NCBI GenBank assembly: GCA_023382535.1
Contig: JAHDWA010000031.1
Location: forward strand, 18,035 to 82,034
Length of the DNA: 64,000 nt
From: Anaerolineae bacterium
GTDB taxonomy: Bacteria; Chloroflexota; Anaerolineae; 4572-78; J111
Reading direction: 5' to 3'
In this document: in pieces, positions 44,801-53,105 of the stretch
How positions within the stretch are numbered: the first letter of the stretch is position 1
Layout: each line of letters starts with the position of its first letter
Program-made: the position numbers and the translations under genes
The notes under the pieces: model-generated
What the model saw: only the letters and a program-made list of their open reading frames with translations
What the model was told of the DNA's origin: nothing
The model's database searches: none

Positions 44801-46483
44801 CCGTTCCGCTTCCTGCCGCGCCTGCTCCGCCTCTTCTTTACTCCAGTTCGTCTGTTCAAACAGCCGGGCATTGCTCAGCGCTACCGCCACCTGGCTGGCT
44901 AAGGACCGCAGCAAATTAGCATCGTTCTCATCCAACGCCCCCACCCGGTCCGCCTGCACATCCAAAACCCCGATCACCTTATCTTCCTGCACAAGCGGCA
45001 CCGCTATTTCGGCCTGTGTCTCCGGCAGCAAAGCGTTGGGCAGCCACTCTTCCGCCTCGTGGACATTGCCCACCGTCACAATTTTCCCTGTCCGCGCTAC
45101 CTGCGCCACCAGACTTTGGGCATTATTGACCGGGATGCTATGTCCCTTCGCCACCATCTCCTGCCCCGCCTGACCCGTCCCCGCTGCCACAACCAATTTC
45201 TCACTGCTGCCATCCATCAAATAGATGTGAGCATGGTAGTAGCCAAAGTTCTCTTTGACCTGATTGACCACTTCCCGCAGCAAATCGCTCGGATCGAGAA
45301 TGGCATTCAAATGTTCACCCAGGGTGGCCACAATCCCCAGACGATGGGTGCGGTCGGCCACGCGCTGCTCGAGCGAGCCAATCAATTCACGCAACTGGGC
45401 AGTCATGCTATTAAAAGCCGCAGCCAGGCTGACTACCTCCTGCGGGCCGCTGGCCTCTGCCTGTAAGTCCATTTCGCCCCCGGCAATCCGAGTGGCGGTT
45501 TGGGTTAAGTTGACTAGGGGCACGGCCAACCGGCGCGCCAGGAAAACCCCCAACAAGCCCGTCGAAACCGCCATAACTAGCGTGATACCGATAGAAAATA
45601 CCCCCTCCCAAATAATTTCTCGATAAGCCTCCTGCCAGGGCAACTCAGTTACCACTGCCCAATCCGGTGTTTCCAGCGGAACATAGGTGCCCACCACCGT
45701 AGCGGCGGTGATACCTTGGTACATACTTACGCCGGTTTTGCGGACAGTAACGGGATTTTGGATAAACTCGCTGACTACCTGCAAATGGTTTACACTTTCG
45801 TCTTTCAACACGCGGTCGGTTTCCTTAAAAGCAATCAACGTGCCCTGTCTATCCACCACGTAAGCCCAACCCGTCTCACCCACCTTGAGCTGGTCTACCA
45901 AATTCCACATAAACTTCAAGTTAACTTCGGCCACCAGCATCCCCTGAAAATCTCCCAAAGCACTGGTCACTGGAACCGCGATAATCATCATCGGTTCACT
46001 GGTGACTTCATCAATGTAAACCGGGCTAATATATCTTTGCCGCTGCTGGAGTTGAGCCAGTACCTCACCCTTGAGCCGGTCGGCGAATTGCCCAGACGCT
46101 GCCTTTGAAATACGAGAAGCTTTGGCCAATGTCTGGTCTTGGGCGTTCAACAAAACCACCTGCCGAAGAGCCGGTTGAAGACCCAACAAGCTATCCAGAA
46201 TTTGTTTTTGCATTTCCGGGGAGGTTGTGACCGGATTGGCCAGGCTGGCCGTTGTATCCAGCACGCCGAATTTTTCCTGGATGAAACTGCTGACCGTTTT
46301 GGCGGCGTCTTGAGCAATAAGTTGCTGCCTGTTGGCCATAGTTTCTTGTTGGGTTTGGATGTTAAAGAATAGCTGCAACACGCTGGAAATCAACAGCACC
46401 GCCGCGCTCAAGGCAAAAATAGCAATGGCCAGCATAGTGGTCAAACTTTGCCCAGCTCCGGGTTTCCTTATTTGCATCTTCAT
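41888..46483 (-). CDS. Giant hybrid sensor histidine kinase: Cache-HAMP-GAF-GAF-HisKA-HATPase-REC x3
   Basis: This is a transmembrane sensor of 1531 residues. TM1 is about 13-38, an extracellular double-Cache region about 40-290, TM2 about 293-318, HAMP about 318-372, GAF1 about 385-545, GAF2 about 590-740, then a long Glu/Gln coiled coil to about 850. The kinase core has His856 in NMSHELRTPLNSL, followed by the ATPase domain (GGTGLGLTISREL). Three receivers follow with Asp1193 (ILDLTLPG), Asp1315 (ILDLSLPD) and Asp1461 (LMDIMMPG). AGAGG precedes the ATG. Binding lipoproteins encoded on both sides could present ligands to the Cache domain. That partnership is inferred. Confidence 0.92.
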   Translation of the reverse strand: MKMQIRKPGAGQSLTTMLAIAIFALSAAVLLISSVLQLFFNIQTQQETMANRQQLIAQDAAKTVSSFIQEKFGVLDTTASLANPVTTSPEMQKQILDSLLGLQPALRQVVLLNAQDQTLAKASRISKAASGQFADRLKGEVLAQLQQRQRYISPVYIDEVTSEPMMIIAVPVTSALGDFQGMLVAEVNLKFMWNLVDQLKVGETGWAYVVDRQGTLIAFKETDRVLKDESVNHLQVVSEFIQNPVTVRKTGVSMYQGITAATVVGTYVPLETPDWAVVTELPWQEAYREIIWEGVFSIGITLVMAVSTGLLGVFLARRLAVPLVNLTQTATRIAGGEMDLQAEASGPQEVVSLAAAFNSMTAQLRELIGSLEQRVADRTHRLGIVATLGEHLNAILDPSDLLREVVNQVKENFGYYHAHIYLMDGSSEKLVVAAGTGQAGQEMVAKGHSIPVNNAQSLVAQVARTGKIVTVGNVHEAEEWLPNALLPETQAEIAVPLVQEDKVIGVLDVQADRVGALDENDANLLRSLASQVAVALSNARLFEQTNWSKEEAEQARQEAERAREEAEQARQAIETVNKTLEVQMWQTAGLAQLNDRMRGEQDTSTLASSIIQQLCQYLNAQVGTLYVREEHTLRLAGSYAYTPPRHQADQFRLGESLIGQAALEKRPIVVNTPDDHLTITSSLSQTQPRQVLIAPFIYDGQVAGVVELGSLTEFSPIQIEFLHQALGNMAIAFVTAQARHRVNELLAETQQQAEELQAQEEELRAANEELESQTESLRTSEAKLKTKQAELEEVNTELEEKAEALQKNSAMLHEQRTALDRQNQELKAAQQALEQKAEELALASKYKSEFLANMSHELRTPLNSLLILAGMLAKNEDGNLTPDQVESIQIIHNGGTDLLNLINEILDLSKVEAGKMEFHFELMPLERLLTTMRAQFTPVAEGKGLVFETSLAEGLPETIETDQQRVEQIIKNLLSNAFKFTAQGQVRLTVSRPEPEIDLSKGSLDPARVIAFSVSDTGIGMTPDQQKIVFEAFQQADGSTSRQYGGTGLGLTISRELATKLGGQMGLVSQKGQGSTFTLYLPLERAGSQILQQQPAVKASSNGGHKVRTKTLPSAQPAPAAAPSLPAAASLADDRAVWQAGDRLLLIIEDDPKFARIAYDYAHQKNFKCLVAGDGETGLQLAQTYPVDAIILDLTLPGISGWEVLDTLKQNSNTRHIPVHIISAADEDLDAYKRGAMGFLTKPVSPATLEESFQRIERFITRQIKSLLLVEDDDNLRLSVRKLLEGNDVQISEASLGQAALEQLASQHFDCMILDLSLPDMSGFELLNRLDGDESLSKCPVIVYTGRALSEEENQELLKYADSVIVKGVKSPERLLDETALFLHRVIANMSEDKQQTIKQLHNYEGVLAGKQILIVDDDARNAFALSKLLTAKGLNVYIAPSGPKALELLDKVAIDLVLMDIMMPGMDGYETTRQVRVQERFRRLPILALTAKAMQGDREKCLAAGANDYLSKPVDPDRLFSMLRVWLSQE

Positions 46484-46628
46484 GGCGCCTCTAATTTCAT
46501 CAATGTATTGCAGCTGAGATACCGGCCCGTCTTGGCTTTTGAGTCAATCGGGGTCATCTGGCGGCTGGCCCGTAGAAGGAGTCACCTTCTACGGAAACAC
46601 CCGCAAACTCTCCATCATTTCTGCCGGG

Positions 46629-47609
46629 TTAGCGGATGATTTTGTCCGCCCTACGCAACAGACTTTCAGGCACCGCCAGCCCCAGTTGTTGAGCCTCTGT
46701 ATAATTGATTACCAGAATACGGTCGGCTGAGACCACCGAGATGCTGCCGGCCGGAGTACCCTTGAGAATTTTATCGGCCAGGGGTGCAGCCTGCCGACCC
46801 ATTTGAACGTTGTCAACCACTATTCTAAAAACAACCTGGTTGCCAATAGGCACTTGGTGTTTAGCCGCAAACTTCGTGATCACCGCAACAGCATCAGCCC
46901 ACGTGGCCAGAGGCTCATATATCGTCAGAATGGCATCTATGTCCAGATCATCCGCTTTAGCTCGCGCCTGCAGATCAGCCTCAATCTCTGCCGTACTGGT
47001 GGCGGGAACCTCCACCAACGTGACCCCCATGGACGCCGCCACTGGGCGCATTGCCTCAAGCTGGCTGGGTACACTGGGGTAACCTTGCAGATAGGGTACC
47101 CATATTCGTTTGGCCTGTGGCGCTATCTCGTTCAAAGTCTCAAGGCCCTTGACGGCGAGGTCCGGGCCGGGGTAGCGAACCCCGGTGGTATTCCCACCGG
47201 GTTCGCGTACACTCTTGACCAGGTCGGTCCCTTCGGTGAAAGAGCTGGCAAAAAGCACCGGGATGTTAGTCCCTTGTGTGGCGGCCTTGGCCGCTAAGGC
47301 TACCTCCGTGGGAAATGTAAAAATCAAGTCAACCTTATCAGCTACAAATTTGTCGAGGATTTGTTTTTCCTTGACTGGATCAAAGTTCGTCTTCTGCAAG
47401 TCGTAGATGATGTTCTTGCCCTCGACGTAGCCCAACTCGGTCATTTTGGCCTTGAAGCCGTCGGCTGTATCGGAGAAAAAATCCAGGCCGGATAGAATGC
47501 CCACCCGGTAGACCTTGGGCTTTTGAACGCACCCACTCAAAAGCAGTACAAATAGGACGGCCAAGATGAGGATGGTCAATACATTGCGGGTTCTGCTATA
47601 ACTTAACAT
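46629..47609 (-). CDS. PF04392-type ABC substrate-binding lipoprotein (second paralogue)
   Basis: This is an exported lipoprotein of 326 residues with lipobox LLLSGCVQ and the binding-protein core VYRVGILSGLDFFSDTADGF, followed by FPTEVALAAKAATQGTNIPV. It ends with the full family tail (QQLGLAVPESLLRRADKIIR). The start ATG at 47609 has AGAAGG at good distance; an earlier in-frame start at 47657 adds a basic non-signal stretch. It is more similar to the first and third copies of this locus than to the peptide-binding proteins at 15-21 kb. It lies directly upstream of the giant kinase gene in transcription order. Confidence 0.88.
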   Translation of the reverse strand: MLSYSRTRNVLTILILAVLFVLLLSGCVQKPKVYRVGILSGLDFFSDTADGFKAKMTELGYVEGKNIIYDLQKTNFDPVKEKQILDKFVADKVDLIFTFPTEVALAAKAATQGTNIPVLFASSFTEGTDLVKSVREPGGNTTGVRYPGPDLAVKGLETLNEIAPQAKRIWVPYLQGYPSVPSQLEAMRPVAASMGVTLVEVPATSTAEIEADLQARAKADDLDIDAILTIYEPLATWADAVAVITKFAAKHQVPIGNQVVFRIVVDNVQMGRQAAPLADKILKGTPAGSISVVSADRILVINYTEAQQLGLAVPESLLRRADKIIR

Positions 47610-47683
47610 ACTACTGAACCTTCTGGTTTTTATAGAGAATCTGTTTATTCGATCCACGCTGCCGTATCATTTCCTCGCTTCGG

Positions 47684-48682
47684 CTAACGAATGATTTGCA
47701 TGGCCTGTTTTAACAAACCTTCAGGCACCGTTATACCTAATTGTTGGGCTACGTTATAATTAATGACTAGCGCCGACTCTGGTGTGAGCACCGGAAGGGT
47801 GCCGGCGGGAGTGCCTTTGAAGACTTTGTCCGCCTGTAGCGCCGCCAGCTTGCCACCGTCGATGACAGCAGGAGCAAAGATAAACAGAGCCCCTTGTTGC
47901 ACCTGGGAAAATATGTTGCCCACAACTGGCACATGGTGTGCTGCTGCAAACTCGCTGATTGCCCCATAGCCCACTGCTGACTGTGAAAGGGTCTCTGGCA
48001 AAATGAGAATGGCATCCATGCCAATGTCATCCGATGCAGCCCGTGCCTGGAGGTTTGCTGGAATATCTTCTGCCTTGGTGATTTGTTCTTCCACCAAGGT
48101 TACGCCTGCCGCTTCAACGGCTGGGCGCAGTGCGCCCAGTACACTCTTGGCAGTTGGATATTTTGCATCATAGGTTACATACAGTCGTTTAAGCTGTGGC
48201 ATAATCTCATGCAAGAGCTCGAAACGCTTGACTGTGATCTCAGGGGCAGGGAAGCGCGCGCCAGTGAGGTTTCCGCCTGGGTTACGCTGGCTCTCTACCA
48301 GATTACTCTGTTCTAGAGTAGCCAAAGCAAAAATCACGGGAATGTTTGTCCCTTGAGTAGCTGCTTTGGCTGCCAAAGCCGAGGCGGTTGAATACGCAAA
48401 AATCATGTCGACCTTATCAGCTATGAATTTCTTGAGGATTCCTTCTGAAGTGGCAGGGTCAAATTTCTGCTCGTCATAGACGATATTCTTGCCCTCGACG
48501 TAGCCTAACTCGGCCATCTTGGCCTTGAAGCCAGCAGTCGCATCGGGAAAAGAAGGCACGCCTAGAATGCCCACGTGGTATACTTTCGGCGTTGAGGTGC
48601 CACACCCGCTCAGTAGCAGGGCAAACAGGGCAGCTAAAATGAGGATAGTTAGCATACTTCGGAGTTTGTTATAGCTTAACAT
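47684..48682 (-). CDS. PF04392-type ABC substrate-binding lipoprotein (third paralogue)
   Basis: This is an exported lipoprotein of 332 residues, lipobox LLLSGCGTS, mature start VYHVGILGVPSFPDATAGF. It shares the signal region MLSYxKxRxxLTILILA and the C-terminal helix with its neighbour, pointing to tandem duplication. Its inner sequence differs in the ligand cleft (for example FSQVQQGALFIFAPAVIDGG in place of VFRIVVDNVQMG), which suggests different ligands. It sits between the CheB-like gene and the second paralogue. PF04392 members relate to Trp/Tyr-type uptake systems, but ligand identity is unknown here. Confidence 0.88.
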   Translation of the reverse strand: MLSYNKLRSMLTILILAALFALLLSGCGTSTPKVYHVGILGVPSFPDATAGFKAKMAELGYVEGKNIVYDEQKFDPATSEGILKKFIADKVDMIFAYSTASALAAKAATQGTNIPVIFALATLEQSNLVESQRNPGGNLTGARFPAPEITVKRFELLHEIMPQLKRLYVTYDAKYPTAKSVLGALRPAVEAAGVTLVEEQITKAEDIPANLQARAASDDIGMDAILILPETLSQSAVGYGAISEFAAAHHVPVVGNIFSQVQQGALFIFAPAVIDGGKLAALQADKVFKGTPAGTLPVLTPESALVINYNVAQQLGITVPEGLLKQAMQIIR

Positions 48683-48795
48683 ATTATGTTATCTTTCTGG
48701 TTTTTATAGAGAATTTGTTTTATTTGATACACATGACTTGAATTTTACAGATAGATTTATGGAATTCATGGCGGTTCAGAAAGAGGTTCTAGTTG

Positions 48796-49377
48796 TCACA
48801 CAACTCCTTTCCGGGGTGTCTCACATAACAAACGGCCAATATCCTGCAACGAGAGCATATGATCCACCGCTGTCGCCTTCAGAGCAGCCCTGGGCATATA
48901 AGCGCTTTCAGCCGTGCTGGGGTCCTGAACAATGGTCAGCCCCCCTCGATCTTTGATTAAACGTAATCCTTGCGCCCCATCATGATTTGCTCCCGTTAAA
49001 ATTACCCCAATCAGCTCCGGTCCGTAAGCGTCCGCCGCACTGGCAAACAACACATCAATGGACGGGCGGGTATAATTCACTTTTTCATCAATAGATAGCG
49101 AGAAGCTTTTGTCCTCCTCAACCAGTAAATGATAATTTGGCGGAGCAAAGTAAATATGACCGGCCTTGATGATCTCCTTGTCATCGGCTTCTTTGACAGT
49201 TAAGGCACACTGACCGGCAAAACGCTCGATAAAAGAGCCGTCCTGTAGAGGATGTAAATGCTGAACGACCACAAGCGGTAAGGGATAAGCCGCTGGAAAA
49301 ATGGGTAACAATTTGCTCAGCGCCGCCGTGGCTCCAGCCGATCCCCCGATCACAATAAGCCGGTACTTGGTCCACAT
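48796..49377 (-). CDS. Stand-alone CheB-type methylesterase domain without receiver
   Basis: This 193-residue protein matches only the catalytic half of CheB, which removes methyl groups or deamidates Gln on chemoreceptors. The Ser-His-Asp set is visible: Ser13 in GGSAGA, His40 in VVQHLHP and Asp133 in GANHDGAQGL. There is no N-terminal receiver. ATG at 49377 with AGAGG six bases upstream is chosen; an adjacent ATG at 49380 is equally in frame. The start lies just past the cheR stop, so the two are translationally close. No chemoreceptor, CheA or CheW is in this window, so a signalling role outside flagellar chemotaxis is likely. Confidence 0.85.
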   Translation of the reverse strand: MWTKYRLIVIGGSAGATAALSKLLPIFPAAYPLPLVVVQHLHPLQDGSFIERFAGQCALTVKEADDKEIIKAGHIYFAPPNYHLLVEEDKSFSLSIDEKVNYTRPSIDVLFASAADAYGPELIGVILTGANHDGAQGLRLIKDRGGLTIVQDPSTAESAYMPRAALKATAVDHMLSLQDIGRLLCETPRKGVV

Positions 49378-49387
49378 CATCAACCTC

Positions 49388-50224
49388 TCATACACTCCGC
49401 TTCTGGTAGATCTTGACCGGCGCATCAACCGTCTTAAAACGGTTGGCCACATTTGAGAATTCCAGTGTTTCTTTGCTGCCCAGGCAAAGGTAGCCGCCAC
49501 GGTTGAGGCTATCGGAAAAAAGGCCCAGTACCCGATTTTGCAGTGTTTTATCAAAATAGATCAGCACGTTGCGACAAAAGATGAGATGCATTTCGCCAAA
49601 AACGCCATCGGTAACCAGGTTATGGCTGGCAAAAGTAATATTCTTTTTTAAGGACTGGTCCATAATCGCCGATTCGTACTGGGCATGATAATAATCGGCG
49701 AACGAGCGGGTTCCGCCCGCCTTTTGATAGTTCGTGGTATACTGGCGGATGTCTTTGAAGGCATAAATCCCCTCTTTGGCTTTTTCGAGAATCGCCTCAT
49801 TAAAATCTGTGGCGAAGATCGTAGCCCGGTCATACAAACCTTCTTCCCGTAAAACAATAGCCAGGGAATAGACCTCTTCGCCGGTCGCACAGCCAGCATG
49901 CCAGATTTTAATAAACGGGTAAGTTTTCAAGTAGGGGACTACGTTTTTCCTGAGGGAGCTGTAAAACTCAGGGTCGCGGAACATTTCGGTTACGGTGATG
50001 GAAAAATCGTAAATCGCGGCTTGAGCAAAGGCTTCATCATACAGTAATCGGGGAAACATCTCGCTAATTCTGGCATAACCGTTTTTTGCCGCCAGGTGGT
50101 ATACTCTACGTCTGACCGAAGCCTGGGCATAGTGTCTGAAATCATACCCATACCGTTGGTACAGTGTCTCCAGAAACAGGTATAATTCGATCTTTTCGAT
50201 CTCTTCTGGCCTCATCGCGCGCAT
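49388..50224 (-). CDS. CheR-type protein-glutamate O-methyltransferase
   Basis: This SAM-dependent methyltransferase of 278 residues modifies Glu side chains of receptors. It has the N-terminal helical domain (about 10-75), VTEMFRDPEFY at 78-88, SAM motif HAGCATGEEVYSLA from 109, FCRNVLIYF at 216-224 and GGYLCLGSKETLEF. No TPR or pentapeptide tether follows. AGGTGG precedes the ATG by seven bases. It is the first gene of a seven-gene minus-strand run with cheB, two binding lipoproteins, two kinases and a third binding lipoprotein. The 270 bp upstream hold no other gene that I can support. Confidence 0.9.
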   Translation of the reverse strand: MRAMRPEEIEKIELYLFLETLYQRYGYDFRHYAQASVRRRVYHLAAKNGYARISEMFPRLLYDEAFAQAAIYDFSITVTEMFRDPEFYSSLRKNVVPYLKTYPFIKIWHAGCATGEEVYSLAIVLREEGLYDRATIFATDFNEAILEKAKEGIYAFKDIRQYTTNYQKAGGTRSFADYYHAQYESAIMDQSLKKNITFASHNLVTDGVFGEMHLIFCRNVLIYFDKTLQNRVLGLFSDSLNRGGYLCLGSKETLEFSNVANRFKTVDAPVKIYQKRSV

Positions 50225-50494
50225 GGAATTGCCACCTGTTCTTCGTTTATTAAATTTGTTTTAAGCAGAGATATTGAAAAGTTGAAGAGACGCCCCAAGA
50301 AACAAGGGCTGATCCGAGGTAAATCAGGAAAGAGTTGATCTATCAAAATGAACGGGCCGCTGTCGGAGAAAGGAATCATACTGCCTTGATGGTTGTTAAA
50401 TGCCCAAAATTTGTACTTGATTAGTATCTTATCATACAAATAAGGCCCGAACATTTACGTTGTGTTAGTATTTCGTAAACGTTATATAAGTATT

Positions 50495-52237
50495 TTATTC
50501 CTCTCCTTTCCTGCTGCGCTGCCACCATAACAGCCCTAGTCCGGCCAGCGTCGCCAGCACCATCAGCGCGCTGCCGGCTCGATTGAAGCTCAGGCTGGGC
50601 CGGTTCTCGACGATGAACCCGTCGAGCAGCGCCGGCCCTTGGATGACTTCAAGCCTGACTTGATGTAAGCCTTGCGGCAGCGTGCGAGCCAAATTAACGA
50701 TTGACTGTTGACTGCTGGCCATTAGGTCAATCTCACCGGGTTCAGCCTGGTCAATTTGAATCCGTACCTGGCCCTCGCTAGGGACAAACACCAGATCCAG
50801 GCTGCTGCCCGCAAAAGTAAAGACAGCCGTTGCCCCCACCTGATCCGTGCGAAGCACATCGCTGAAAGTGGCCCCCGGCTGCTTGGCAGGCTGCCAATCG
50901 CCCTGGTAAGAGATGGCCCAATGATTGGCCTGATGCCAGCCGGCGTACATCACCGGAGGCTGGTGCGCTTGCGCTTGCATGGCCTGGTAAACCGGCATAG
51001 GCGTAAAATCCGGCTCGACCATGCGGAAATAATATTGGGGGTTACTGGTTCGTTCCCGGTCGTCGGCCTGCTTGAAGAACCAGTAAAAACCGACGCCCAG
51101 CCAGGGCCATTCCTGTTCCATACGTTCGTAAGCGAGGGCGGCATAGCGACCCTGCTGCTCCGGCGTCACTTGCCCGTACACGGGCGGAATGCCGCTCTCC
51201 GGCGGTACCGCGTTCCAGCCCAATTCGCTCAGCCAGATCGGTTTGTGGGCATCGCCATTGCGGACCATCACATCGCGCACGTAAAGAGGCCGGGAAAAGT
51301 TGAGCACACGCGGCTGCATGCGCCGGTCGGTTGGACCGCTCCACAAGCCATAACCTTGCATTGCCAGCACGTCAAAATAGGGCGCGGCCCCGGCATCATA
51401 GAGTTGCTGCAAAAAAAGCACATCGCTGAGACCGCCGGGGCTGGTCGGCTGGCCATTAGCGTCGTAGCGGCGGACTCGATCCAGCTCAATGGTGGCCGCC
51501 AGTGCTCCCATGACCACAATAGCCTCCGGGTCGGCAGCTTTGACGTGGGTGTAGCCTTCCTTGAGCAGCGCCGTGTATTCCTCAGCATTGATGGGATAGA
51601 TGCCCCACTCCGGGTAGATGTTTGGTTCGTTCCAGATTTGGTAGGCCGGAATCCGCCCCCGGTAGCGTCTTGCTACTGCCTCGACAAAATCGCCATAATC
51701 GCTGGTGTTGTCCGGCGGGGCAAAGGTGCCGACCGTATCGGTCAGCGCCCGCGACCAGGCCGGGGGGGTGCTGAGGCGAGCCATAATTTTGAGGTCGAAC
51801 TTTTCGGCCAGGTCAACGATCTGATCGTATTTGTTCCAGGCCGATTGGTACGGCTCGTGGCGGCGGTCTTCAAAATCGCCCTTGCCATGAATTTCAATGT
51901 CCTGCCAGGGGAACTCCTGCCGGACCCATTTAAAGCCGGCCTCGGCAATCATGCGCATGGCCTTTTCCCGCTTCTCCGGTTCGACCTCGTTTTGCAGAAA
52001 AGTGTTGATGCCGAAGGGGTTTAGGCCGGCGTACTGCACCGGCACACCAGCGCCGGTTTGTAAGGGCGGCTGGAGACGAGTCAGCCCGTATTGAATGATC
52101 CCGGAAATTTGGGGTAGGGCGGCCTCCTCGCCGGTGAAGTTGAACAACGTCTCATGCCACCAGGCGCGGGTGAAAAAGATGGCTCCAGCAGCTAATAAGA
52201 GAACGATCAGGCCGGCAGTGAGTGCTTGAGGTTTCAC
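50495..52237 (-). CDS. Membrane-anchored glycoside hydrolase-like protein (clan A TIM barrel, GH39/GH5-like)
   Basis: This exported enzyme of about 580 residues has a signal anchor (LTAGLIVLLLAAGAIFF), a TIM barrel with acid Glu204 in YQIWNEPNIYPEW and nucleophile Glu339 in PIWLSELGWN, then a beta-sandwich (about 430-555, FAGSSLDLVFVP) and a C-terminal membrane helix (ALMVLATLAGLGLLWW) with basic tail. Two anchors would hold the catalytic domain at the outer face. GTG at 52237 is preferred, since the alternative TTG at 52273 lacks any ribosome site and lies at the edge of repeat-like DNA. The clan is inferred from NEP and SELGW. The substrate is unknown. Confidence 0.78.
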   Translation of the reverse strand: MKPQALTAGLIVLLLAAGAIFFTRAWWHETLFNFTGEEAALPQISGIIQYGLTRLQPPLQTGAGVPVQYAGLNPFGINTFLQNEVEPEKREKAMRMIAEAGFKWVRQEFPWQDIEIHGKGDFEDRRHEPYQSAWNKYDQIVDLAEKFDLKIMARLSTPPAWSRALTDTVGTFAPPDNTSDYGDFVEAVARRYRGRIPAYQIWNEPNIYPEWGIYPINAEEYTALLKEGYTHVKAADPEAIVVMGALAATIELDRVRRYDANGQPTSPGGLSDVLFLQQLYDAGAAPYFDVLAMQGYGLWSGPTDRRMQPRVLNFSRPLYVRDVMVRNGDAHKPIWLSELGWNAVPPESGIPPVYGQVTPEQQGRYAALAYERMEQEWPWLGVGFYWFFKQADDRERTSNPQYYFRMVEPDFTPMPVYQAMQAQAHQPPVMYAGWHQANHWAISYQGDWQPAKQPGATFSDVLRTDQVGATAVFTFAGSSLDLVFVPSEGQVRIQIDQAEPGEIDLMASSQQSIVNLARTLPQGLHQVRLEVIQGPALLDGFIVENRPSLSFNRAGSALMVLATLAGLGLLWWQRSRKGEE

Positions 52238-52320
52238 GCCCCCGATTTTACTGTAAGGGTGGATGAGGAGCAAAAGTAGGAGGAAGGAAGATTGGAGGAG
52301 TGGAAGGTTGGTTCTGCTCT

Positions 52321-52365
52321 CTATTCGCTATCTGCTATTCGCCATTCGCCCATTCATCGATTCGC
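52321..52365. repeat. CTATTCG heptamer tract
   Basis: CTATTCG, CTATCTG, CTATTCG and CCATTCG have exact period 7 (52321-52348), then after a 10-nt spacer CGATTCG at 52359. The tract ends at the -35 region of the tRNA promoter. Confidence 0.8.
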
Positions 52366-52390
52366 TGATTTTGCGCTCTTTTGGTATAAT
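52361..52390 (+). promoter_or_regulatory. Promoter of tRNA-Val
   Basis: TATAAT at 52385-52390 is preceded by TGG (extended -10). The -35 is weak (TTCGCT, 52361-52366, spacer 18). The tRNA begins 12 nt downstream. Confidence 0.65.
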
Positions 52391-52402
52391 TTAAGCAGTT
52401 TC

Positions 52403-52476
52403 GGGCGGTTAGCTCAGTTGGTTAGAGCGCCTCGCTTACACCGAGGAGGTCACAAGTTCGAGTCTTGTACTGCCCA
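52403..52476 (+). tRNA. tRNA-Val (anticodon TAC)
   Basis: The cloverleaf is complete: acceptor GGGCGGT with ACTGCCC (one G-U pair), D-arm GCTC/GAGC, anticodon stem CCTCG/CGAGG with loop CTTACAC, and T-arm ACAAG-TTCGAGT-CTTGT. The discriminator base is A. The 3' CCA is not encoded (CCTG follows). Confidence 0.96.
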
Positions 52477-52505
52477 CCTGATCCGTTCTGGTCTAAAAAA
52501 CCAAG

Positions 52506-52533
52506 GCCCTGCTACAGCGGCAGGGCTTTTTTT
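52506..52533 (+). terminator. Rho-independent terminator after tRNA-Val
   Basis: GCCCTGC pairs with GCAGGGC around a 7-nt loop, followed by seven T. A second small hairpin with GGGGGTTTT lies near 52600. Confidence 0.9.
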
Positions 52534-52656
52534 GTTGTCATCCCCCGTAGATTTAGCTGCCTTTAAGTTTCTTTAAAAACCCTCAATTTTGGGGGTTTTG
52601 AAAAGCTCCGAGATAGTGTAAACTAACAATTATGACCCCACTTAAAGGATAACTTG

Positions 52657-53061
52657 ATGGCTGATTTACTACCTCGCTGTGCTTACTGCAATGCTCGCGG
52701 TCTGAACCACCTGATCGTGGAGCAAACCGCTCAATTCATGCTTGTTTATTGTGGCAAATGTGGCGCAATTCACGGCGTATTGCCTTTGTCACCAACCTTG
52801 AACGATACTCGCCTCGGGCAGTGGCGTCCACAAAGTGAAGTGATACTCAAATCCACACCATCTCAATTTGAACTCAATCCTGCCAAAAAAGAACATACCG
52901 CGCCTCTGTGTCCTCAACACTGTCTACCGATGATCCAAAAAACTATTCCTCCTGGCTATCCCGAAGCTGGCCAGCAGGTCTGGATGTGTCCCCAGTTTAA
53001 AGAGTGCAACCAGTGGGCAAAAGTGGAAATTGAGGCGAAGCGCACCCCTTTTACGAGTTGA
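52657..53061 (+). CDS. Small zinc-ribbon-like protein of unknown function
   Basis: This is a 134-residue soluble protein. The N-terminal half has CAYC and CGKC pairs (PRCAYCNARG ... VYCGKCGAIHG), forming a probable zinc ribbon. The C-terminal half has a second Cys/His set (CPQHC ... MCPQFKECN). The middle is low in conserved features. AAAGGATAACTT precedes the ATG. I do not recognise the family. Similar ribbons occur in nucleic-acid-binding and chaperone-like proteins. It lies between tRNA-Val and the ydjM-like gene on the same strand. Confidence 0.7.
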   Translation: MADLLPRCAYCNARGLNHLIVEQTAQFMLVYCGKCGAIHGVLPLSPTLNDTRLGQWRPQSEVILKSTPSQFELNPAKKEHTAPLCPQHCLPMIQKTIPPGYPEAGQQVWMCPQFKECNQWAKVEIEAKRTPFTS

Positions 53062-53105
53062 GGGTTATACTTTCTGTTGTTATGTCTTTATTTGGGGGAA
53101 TAATT

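Noticed and set aside
48796..50224. A complete chemotaxis operon
   Set aside because: Only CheR and a receiver-less CheB are present; CheA, CheW, CheY and chemoreceptors are absent in the window.
50212..50454. 80-codon frame upstream of cheR
   Set aside because: No ribosome site, low-complexity composition and overlap with the cheR start. It is treated as leader DNA.
50756..52024. 422-codon open frame opposite the glycoside hydrolase
   Set aside because: It is antisense to the NEP/SELGW-containing gene and its translation shows no recognisable fold.
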